Source of the DNA: Trichopria drosophilae
Taxonomy: Eukaryota > Arthropoda > Insecta > Hymenoptera > Diapriidae
DNA length: 64,000 bases
NCBI GenBank assembly: GCA_030407085.1
Contig: CM059585.1
Coordinates: 110,969,501 to 111,033,500, forward strand
Direction: 5' to 3'
Under the pieces are notes generated by a model. The model saw only the letters and a program-made list of their open reading frames with translations. It ran no database searches and had not been told where the DNA came from. The translations under genes were made by a program, and so were the position numbers. Below, in pieces: positions 59,254-64,000 of this stretch. Positions within the stretch are counted from its first letter, which is position 1. The number at the start of each line of letters is the position of its first letter.

Positions 59254-59871
59254 ATGAAGGGACAATCTGCAACACCGGGAAAGCGTTCGTTGCGGGCGTT
59301 TTCAATCGTGCAGAAAATTAACGCAATTCAGCGCGTTAAAGACGGAGCGAGTAAAGCGTCTGTGGCACGAGACATAGGAGCGCCGGAGTCGACGCTGCGA
59401 GGCTGGTGCAAATCAGAGCACAAAATTAGGAACATGGCCCGAAATTCAGACACCCCGAACAGTGAGGCCCACTTCGAGGATTCATCATCTTATGGAAACC
59501 CACAGATGATAGCTGGAACATCGAATCTCTCCAGCGAGAGATTGAGTTGGGATTATCTCAGCAACTTGATGAGCACTATATCAGGCACGGAACCAGAGAA
59601 TAGTGCCCTGCTCCTCGAACAATTTGGAATTCGGCCCCAAAATAATAATAACAATGAGAGGTTCAAAAGAATGAACCACCCAACTGACGACGACGTGAGT
59701 TTAACCACGCATGAAGAAGCCATTATTCATGGCGAAAAGTTTTTTCAGTGGTTAGACAACTGCAGCGACCCCAGCGTTTCACGGGTACAAGTGAAGCAGC
59801 TCAAGGACATAGTGGATGGCCTTAAGTCCAGCAAAATGCCGAACAGACTTAACAAGCGGAGCCGAAAATAA
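59254..59871 (+). CDS. Distal antenna-like pipsqueak HTH protein, right copy
   Basis: A 205-codon frame from ATG at 59254 to TAA at 59871, also uninterrupted. Against the left copy I count six base differences: three silent and three replacing residues (Thr for Ala near residue 67, Arg for Met just after the Asn run, His for Tyr before the EEAII block). The helix-turn-helix and C-terminal blocks are unchanged. The immediate upstream sequence GGTATAATAATAGTGTTTAATAATG offers no convincing core promoter, and an earlier in-frame start is not visible. An AATAAA-type signal lies about 430-480 bp downstream (near 60,318). Transcription points outward, away from the palindrome centre. With two intact frames, both copies may still be expressed, but no transcript evidence exists here. 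Confidence 0.7.
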   Translation: MKGQSATPGKRSLRAFSIVQKINAIQRVKDGASKASVARDIGAPESTLRGWCKSEHKIRNMARNSDTPNSEAHFEDSSSYGNPQMIAGTSNLSSERLSWDYLSNLMSTISGTEPENSALLLEQFGIRPQNNNNNERFKRMNHPTDDDVSLTTHEEAIIHGEKFFQWLDNCSDPSVSRVQVKQLKDIVDGLKSSKMPNRLNKRSRK

Positions 59872-60574
59872 ACTAAATGTTTATGGTGCTGTGATTCGTA
59901 TGCGTATCCTAAGAACTTGTGCGGCCCCGAAATAGAGGGCGAACAAGATCTCACGGACGATGTTTGCAACTGGCTACATAGTTCTCGTGTTTCTTCTCAT
60001 AAATTCTCAATTTTCGACTTTTCTTTACTTAGTGATTATATGTACCGGTTGAATCGCGCATATGTATTGTCGAATTGTAAAATATAAGATCAAACGGCGC
60101 ATTGTAAATATTATATGCGGCACGGCTTCTTGTACGTAAACATAGGTATTGACACTCGTATCGAATGGCATGAACCATTGTTAATATATAGGAAAATTCA
60201 TTTCCGTTAGTTAGTCGTAGAAACAGTAAGTTGCTATTTTTAATGCAGATGAACAACACGATGTAATCGTTGTACGATGCCATAGTCAGAAGTAGTGAAC
60301 GAAAAATACAAACGAAAATAAACATTACGATATAAAAAATAAAAAATATTTTATACTCATTAATCCTTCACCCTAACTCTTTATCAAATCTTATATCACT
60401 TATCAAATGAAATTATAAGTCTCTTAATGTTCACTTAAGTTCGTAAATTTTGTCTTTCATATCGTTGATTGAATGGAAAATATATAGATACTTTTAAATT
60501 AAATCAACGGAACTAGCAAATAACCTCAACTTAGAGGTTCGAATTCATTGTCACTATACACAATATTATGCATT
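59872..60574. repeat. dan-like 3' flank, right copy
   Basis: Inverted match to 15,840-16,562 and to 380-1,061. Lacks the 82 bp MITE. Confidence 0.85.
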
Positions 60575-62400
60575 AAAAGTTGATCCAAATTTAATCAAAT
60601 CTGGCCGAAAGCGAATGAATCAAAAATTGATCAAAATATTGGAAATATTTGATATATATCTGATCAAGATTGGAAAGAATTGAAATCACTTCCTGATACA
60701 AATCTTACCAGTTTCGATCTATTTTATGAACACGCAATTTCGATGCTACTATATGGCTGCGAATCGTATCAAATTGTGATCTGAATAGGGTATGTTTCCA
60801 ATCAAAATCTAACCAAATATGACTCTTTTTTTTTGAAACGACAGAATTTCATCTAAGAAGATTCGGTCAAATTAGGCCGAAATGTAGAATATTTCAGATC
60901 TAAAAATGTCCAAATATGATACATTTTAAACTCGATTAGCTATTGTTTAAAGCCGCTTTTGAACCATAAAAGAAACGCAGATTACACGAATTCGAAATAG
61001 TTCAAAATAGGATCTAATTCAGATTCAATTCCAACCGATTTTGATCCATATTGAATTGGATATACATTTTGGATAATATAGTATGGATCCAACTCCAATC
61101 GGTCAAGATCCAATTCTATCCAATTATGATCTGTATCAAATGGGATAGACGTCTCGAAAAATCAACACAGATCTATATCCAATTGGTCAAAACGGAATGT
61201 AATTCAGATCCAATTCTAACCAATTATGACCATATTTTGACCAAATGGAAACTAACAATATTTATTTTTTTCTAAAGAGAATTGAATAGCAAGACATATA
61301 GCATAACAGTAAAACGTATTTATTTTCATATTTTAACAAAATATTATTATAATATAGTTATATTATTGAAATATGTAACAGTTTATTTTTATTTTTTTCT
61401 GCAGTTCTGGTGGCATCGATAGTCTTTTTTTTGGCTTTCGGATCGTTGTTTTTTTTTTGAACTGACTCGTAAATAATAACAAAATGAGGCGATCTTTTTG
61501 TGGATTTCTTCATCGCTCATCCGCAGGGCTCGAGGAATGTTGTCATTGACAAAATCTAAATAAAAATTTCAATAATATAACTATATTATAATAACATTTT
61601 GTTAAAAGATGAAAATAAATACGTTTCACTGTTATGCTATATGTCTTGCTATTCAATTCTCTTTAGAAAAAAATAAATATTGTTAGTTTCCATTTGGTCA
61701 AAATATGGTCATAATTGGTTAGAATGGGATCTGAATTACATTCCGTTTTGACCAATTGGATTTAGATCTGTGTTAATTTTTCGAGACGTCTATCCCATTT
61801 GATACAGATCATAACTGGATAGAATTGGATCTTGACCGATTGGAGTTGGATCCATACTGTATTATCCAAAATGAATATCCAATTCAATATGGATCAAAAT
61901 CGGTGGGAATTGAATCTGAATTAGATCCTATTTCGAACTTTTTCGAATTCGTGTAATCTGAGTTTCTTATATTGTTCAAAAGCGGCTTTAAACAATAGCT
62001 AATTGGGTTTAAAATGTATCCTATTTGGACATTTTTTTTTCTGAAATATTCTACATTTCGGCCTAATCTGATCGTATCTTCTTAGATGAAATTCTGTCAC
62101 TTCAAAAAAAAGAGTCATATTTGGTTAGATTTTGATTGGAAAGATACCCTATTCAGATCACAATTTGATACGATTCGCAGCCATGTAGTAGCATCGAAAT
62201 TGCGTGTTCATAAAATAGATCGGAACTGGTAAGATTTGTATCAGGAAGTGATTTCAATTCTATGCAATCTTGATCTGCTTCCTATTAAATTTACGAAAAA
62301 TTGTACATCCGAAAATGTATTAAAAAAGTGATCTTATTTTGATCAATTTTTGATTCATTCGCTTTCGGCCAGATTTGATCAAATTTGGATCAACTTTTTT
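60575..62400. mobile_element. Complete foldback element rich in GATCCAATT words
   Basis: About 1.83 kb. Inverted arms (about 60,575-61,375 and 61,560-62,400) start AAAAGTTGATCCAAATTTGA and contain many irregularly spaced GATCC/GATCT-A-ATT words, an organisation reminiscent of Galileo-type foldbacks. The 185 bp centre (with GGCATCGATAGTC and GAACTGACTCG) is non-coding. The left arm of the element is shorter, lacking about 60 bp (the CTTCCTATTAAATT region) present in the right arm and in the copy at 1-379. The 74-codon ORF at 61,051-61,275 is incidental. Confidence 0.85.
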
Positions 62401-62887
62401 TTACTCACGTGCATAATATTTAACTAATAAGAAAATAAGAAATACATAATTTATGAAATATGGATTTTCCATTCAATTCAGTTTCGTCTTTAAAATATGA
62501 AATTGACATTGATTACAAACGATTAATATTTCAGTTATACTCTTATATACATTCATTTTGAAATGTTCAGTTTCTTTGTTGGTAATGAAATTTTAACAAT
62601 ATTCTATTAAAATAAAATTTATTCAGATATTAATGAAAAATGTATTTTTATGGGCAGGCATGAGTAAATTATAATAATAAATGGAACCTACAATTTTTCT
62701 TTCTTTTAGGGACATCAACGTATGCCTTGCGAGGCCTTAATTTATGTTGATCTTTTTTTTATGTAAACAATAGCCACATTTTTTTATATTTGGGCTCGGT
62801 AAATGCTAAATTAAATAACGTGACCTTTACACTTCTTTTGTTTCAAGAACATTTTCAGCAAAATTCATGCAAAGAACTGCTTTTGTT
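62401..62887. other. AT-rich flank, nothing recognised
   Basis: Unique sequence outside the palindrome and the foldback, with no ORF, RNA or repeat that I can support. Confidence 0.5.
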
Positions 62888-63430
62888 GCAAAGTTATAAC
62901 AATTATTGATAACAACATAAAGTATCTGACGAATTTAACGGTCTTTTTTTAAAACAATTAAGGGTGTTCATTTTTTAAAAATGATTTAAGATCACTTACA
63001 AAGGCATCAAGAATATGTTCTGTAAAATTCTGAAAATGAACACCCTTTGTTACTAAGTTATAACGATTGTTTATAAGAACATAACGACTCTGACGAGTTT
63101 AACGGTCTTTTTTTTAATAATGATGAGTGTTCGTTTTTTAAGAATCATTTAAGATCACTTATAAAGGCTTCCAGAATATTTTCTGCAATATTCAGCAAAT
63201 GAACACCCTTCATTACAAAGTTATAACGCTTGTTTATAAGAACATAACGACTCTAACGAATTTAACGGTCTTTTTTAAACAATTAAGGGTGTTCAATTTT
63301 AAAAATGATTTTATATCCCTTTAAGAGCTTCACGTATGTATTCTGCAAAATATAGGAAATGAACACCCTTTGTTGCAAAGTTATAACGATTGTTTATAAC
63401 ATAACTACTCAAAAATAAAAAAATTGTTTA
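62888..63430. repeat. Satellite-like tandem array, unit about 163 bp
   Basis: Three full units and a partial one start at GTTATAAC near 62,893, 63,058, 63,221 and 63,381 (spacings 165, 163 and 160). Each has GACTCTGACGAATTTAACGG, TTAAGGGTGTTCATTTT and its inverse AAATGAACACCCTT, so every unit can fold into a stem. Confidence 0.85.
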
Positions 63431-64000
63431 TTTTAATCATTCTGAATCTTTATTGATGCTAATGACACTGGATTAACTGAAGAATTTATTTAATTTGAAT
63501 ATTTTTTCTTTGAGGTTAAACGACTGTTTTTTTTAGTGTACAAAAATATCTAATTATAAACTTGTACAAGCAACGAAAACATGAAGGTGAAAAACTTTTT
63601 TTATACTAATTAAATCGTTAGTTGATATTAATGCTGTATTTCCTAACACCTTGACGCTCTTGAATAGATAATTTCGTTACTGATGCTGGAATATTTTAAA
63701 TTTCGACATAAGGGACTGCACACAAACTCTTCGAGGTTTGCAATGCTGCAGATATTAATTTTCATGAGATAATTTAAAATTAAAGCTGACTTGATATGCT
63801 ACCATTGGATAGCTGCAAAGACTATCTTGTTTAAAAAACCCGCTTCCTTCTCAGTATACAAAATTACAGTATACAAAAAGAAATATGCCAATACTATGGC
63901 AACGATATACAGTAAGTGAAATTTTCAAATGTCCTCCTGTTTATTCAATGTACACTATGATATATTGAACTGAACTTTCACCTTCCACAAGAAAGTATAG
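63431..64000. other. AT-rich sequence, nothing recognised
   Basis: No coding region or repeat seen up to the window edge. Confidence 0.5.

Larger units (their letters stand above)
38091..60690 (-). repeat. Right arm of giant imperfect palindrome
   Basis: Inverted counterpart of 15,792-33,355. It is longer because of the 4,815 bp Sola-like transposon and the roughly 2.0 kb non-LTR element. It lacks the solo LTR, the 82 bp MITE and two repeat-flanked segments found on the left. The outer end runs into the complete foldback at 60,575-62,400, which the left arm retains only as a fragment. Confidence 0.95.

Noticed and set aside
15792..60690. Interpretation as a very large transposon with 20 kb inverted termini (Maverick/Polinton-like)
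   Set aside because: Polintons have terminal repeats of a few hundred bp to about 1.5 kb and encode polymerase B, integrase and capsid genes; none is present, and the arms contain ordinary gene relics and nested elements.

Overview
The window is AT-rich animal DNA, most likely from an insect. The evidence is GT-AG introns, a gene resembling the insect antennal regulator distal antenna (dan), SAM-domain SAMD3-like genes of the kind expanded in arthropods, tRNA-Phe-primed LTR elements, Sola-like and piggyBac-like DNA transposons and many foldback elements. A hymenopteran is plausible, but the sequence alone does not prove it. Nothing here is prokaryotic.

The dominant structure is a very large imperfect palindrome. 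The left arm is about 15,792-33,355 and the right arm about 38,091-60,690, around a 4.7 kb unique spacer (33,356-38,090). For each mirrored landmark the left plus right coordinate is nearly constant (76,434 at the outer end, 71,446 at the inner end), and the steps between these values are explained by insertions present in one arm only. Right-arm insertions are a 4,815 bp Sola-like transposon with an AGAT target duplication and a 5'-truncated non-LTR retrotransposon of about 2 kb. Left-arm insertions are a 921 bp solo LTR (target duplication ATACC) and an 82 bp piggyBac-type MITE (TTAA); two further left-arm length differences of about 472 and 406 bp involve local direct repeats. Each arm therefore supplies the empty site for the other's insertions.

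Region by region. 1-1,061 is a third copy of the outer arm end: a foldback arm plus the dan-like 3' flank. 1,062-12,405 is a nine-exon SAMD3-like pseudogene whose third intron holds a recent 6.1 kb LTR element lacking gag-pol. 12,406-15,791 is intergenic with MITEs. Each arm then holds, from outside in: dan 3' flank, an intact 205-codon dan-like ORF, a foldback with 645 bp arms, minisatellites, two or three more foldbacks, a degraded SAMD3-like gene, hairpin MITEs and several copies of a GATCCG-rich repeat. The spacer contains hairpins abutting the left-arm end, a tandem array with unit near 150 bp, and the C-terminal exon of the SAMD3-like gene of the right arm. 60,575-62,400 is a foldback with arms of about 0.8 kb, and 62,888-63,430 is a 163 bp satellite.

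Functionally, only the two dan-like ORFs look intact. They encode a pipsqueak-type HTH protein and differ from each other by six bases. The rest is gene relics and mobile DNA. Coordinates of repeat edges were set by eye and may be off by a few bases.
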